This document shows positions 63,165-64,000 of a DNA stretch of 64,000 nucleotides, one piece after another. Position 1 is the stretch's first letter; each line of letters begins with the position of its first letter. Origin of the DNA: Pedobacter endophyticus. Lineage in GTDB: Bacteria > Bacteroidota > Bacteroidia > Sphingobacteriales > Sphingobacteriaceae. Position numbers and translations under genes: made by a program. The DNA lies in contig NZ_CP064939.1 in NCBI RefSeq assembly GCF_015679185.1, forward strand, positions 3,348,001-3,412,000. The letters are read 5' to 3'. The notes beneath the pieces are model-generated. The model saw only the letters and a program-made list of their open reading frames with translations, was not told the DNA's origin and searched no databases.

Positions 63165-63170
63165 AAATTT

Positions 63171-64000
63171 ATGGAACTATCTAAAGCGCATCTTGACAAC
63201 ATCAAAGCATTAAAATCGGCAATATTACAAAGTCGGTACCGTGCCGCCTCGCTTGTTAACAAAGAGCTTTTAACGCTGTATTTTGCTGTCGGGAAATTTA
63301 TTTCCCGCAAAATTGAGGAGGAGAAATGGGGGGCGAAGGTGATCGAAAATCTTTCTGCCGATTTACAGCTTGAGCTTCCAGGGTTAAGAGGATTTTCTGC
63401 AACAAATATGAAACGAATGCGGCTGTTATTTGAATCGTGGGAACAACAATTCGTAATTAGTCCGACAGTGTCGGCCAAATTAGAAACAATTGATTTACAG
63501 GAGGTTGTATTTAGGCCGACAGTGTCGGACCAAATAGGAAAGACGTTTTTTGGGCTAAGCTTTTCTCATCATTTAGAGATTATTCAAAATACCAATCAAT
63601 TAGAAGAAAGAATATTCTACATCCAAAAAACAGCCTCCGAGTTTTGGAGCTTAGCCACTTTGAAAAACCACCTCAACAACCAGGCGTTTCAAAAAATAGG
63701 TAACCTGCCCAATAATTTTACGAAAACGATAACTAACGACGAAGCCAGGCAAAAAGCGCTGCAATCGTTTAAGGACGAATACCTGTTAGATTTTATCAAT
63801 ATTGAAGATGGCGATGAAAAGGATGAGCGTGTGCTGGAAAGTGAGATCGTGCAAAACATTAAGAAATTTTTAATGTCTTTAGGTTCAGACTTCGCTTTTA
63901 TTGGCAACCAATATCGCTTAATTGTAGAAGATGAGGAATACTTTTTAGACTTGTTGTTTTTTAATCGCCGCTTACAATCATTGGTCGTTTTTGAATTGAA
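63171..64000 (+). CDS. YhcG/DUF1016 family PD-(D/E)XK nuclease (truncated by the window end)
   Basis: The frame is open from the ATG at 63171 to the edge (276 codons seen). The N-terminal DUF1016_N domain has LLTLYFAVGKFISRKIEEEKWGAKVIENLSADLQ and GFSATNMKRMRLLFE; the C-terminal nuclease part has FAFIGNQYRLIVEDEEYFLDLLFFNRRLQSLVVFELK, with the catalytic Asp and the E-L-K end. Members act with or near restriction-modification and mobile systems. Between the domains lies a variable linker, ISPTVSAKLE...FRPTVSDQIG, encoded by two copies of a palindromic repeat. Residues after the ELK are missing from the window. Confidence 0.85.
   Translation, partial: MELSKAHLDNIKALKSAILQSRYRAASLVNKELLTLYFAVGKFISRKIEEEKWGAKVIENLSADLQLELPGLRGFSATNMKRMRLLFESWEQQFVISPTVSAKLETIDLQEVVFRPTVSDQIGKTFFGLSFSHHLEIIQNTNQLEERIFYIQKTASEFWSLATLKNHLNNQAFQKIGNLPNNFTKTITNDEARQKALQSFKDEYLLDFINIEDGDEKDERVLESEIVQNIKKFLMSLGSDFAFIGNQYRLIVEDEEYFLDLLFFNRRLQSLVVFEL
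63462..63528. repeat. Pair of 13-base palindromes inside the nuclease gene
   Basis: CCGACAGTGTCGG occurs at 63462-63474 and 63516-63528, in the same reading frame, 54 bases apart. Flanks are also alike (TTAG before, CCAAAT after). Each encodes PTVS in the linker between the two domains. Confidence 0.85.

Noticed and set aside
1..64000. tRNA, rRNA, transposase, integrase or phage genes
   Set aside because: I looked in all gaps for cloverleaf-type and rRNA-type sequences and among the proteins for DDE, tyrosine or serine recombinases, and saw none.

Overview
The window looks like a chromosomal segment of a Bacteroidota bacterium, most likely family Sphingobacteriaceae (Pedobacter-like). The signs are three SusC/SusD outer-membrane nutrient systems, a GldH gliding-type lipoprotein, DUF1735, DUF3078, DUF4834, DUF5916 and DUF6702 proteins, lipoproteins starting C-L-K-D-D (the Bacteroidota surface-export signal), and promoters of the TTG-N18-TAnnTTTG type. 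Genus is inferred from these families and not from any marker gene; I saw no rRNA, tRNA, CRISPR array, transposase or phage gene.

Left part (1-21.7 kb), mostly housekeeping and envelope genes: the end of a DUF5916 barrel, a DUF3078 protein, a translationally coupled pair that includes a tiny HEKIH membrane protein, two glucosaminidase-LysM wall hydrolases, an O-methyltransferase with ruvX, a TonB-type receptor, the holB-ricT-gldH cluster, two tandem hybrid histidine kinases, murF and a large M14 metallopeptidase.

Centre (21.7-39.7 kb): a nutrient-uptake island. Two paralogous cassettes, each SusC - SusD-like - DUF1735 surface lipoprotein, lie head to tail, followed by a small secreted protein and a third SusC-SusD pair. 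The first SusC carries a one-base deletion that breaks its frame. The three SusC genes start with the same 15 residues, and the SusC and SusD proteins of the two cassettes are far more alike than the C-terminal halves of their third proteins. Strong hairpin terminators punctuate the island.

Right part (39.7-64 kb): DUF4834, YwbE, a DUF3472 protein, uvrB, an AAA/DUF4143 ATPase behind an unusual set of repeats, a HupE-M1 peptidase operon divergent from a DUF6702 gene, a degenerate polysaccharide-deacetylase-like protein, upp, a YjjG nucleotidase, a DinB protein, a surface-glycan operon (flippase, two methyltransferases, a glycosyltransferase), a GH29 alpha-L-fucosidase, a rhomboid protease with a methyltransferase, a GT4 glycosyltransferase, and a YhcG/DUF1016 PD-(D/E)XK nuclease cut by the right edge.

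Intergenic DNA holds several small repeat families: palindromic elements centred on CCGAnnGCnnTCGG, a possible MITE after upp, a heptamer array, and dyads in promoter regions. No defence island or biosynthetic cluster is evident. The best candidates for something not yet described are the diversified SusCD-DUF1735 cassettes, the miniature membrane HExxH protein, the repeat cluster upstream of the AAA ATPase, and the palindromic coding repeats inside the nuclease gene.
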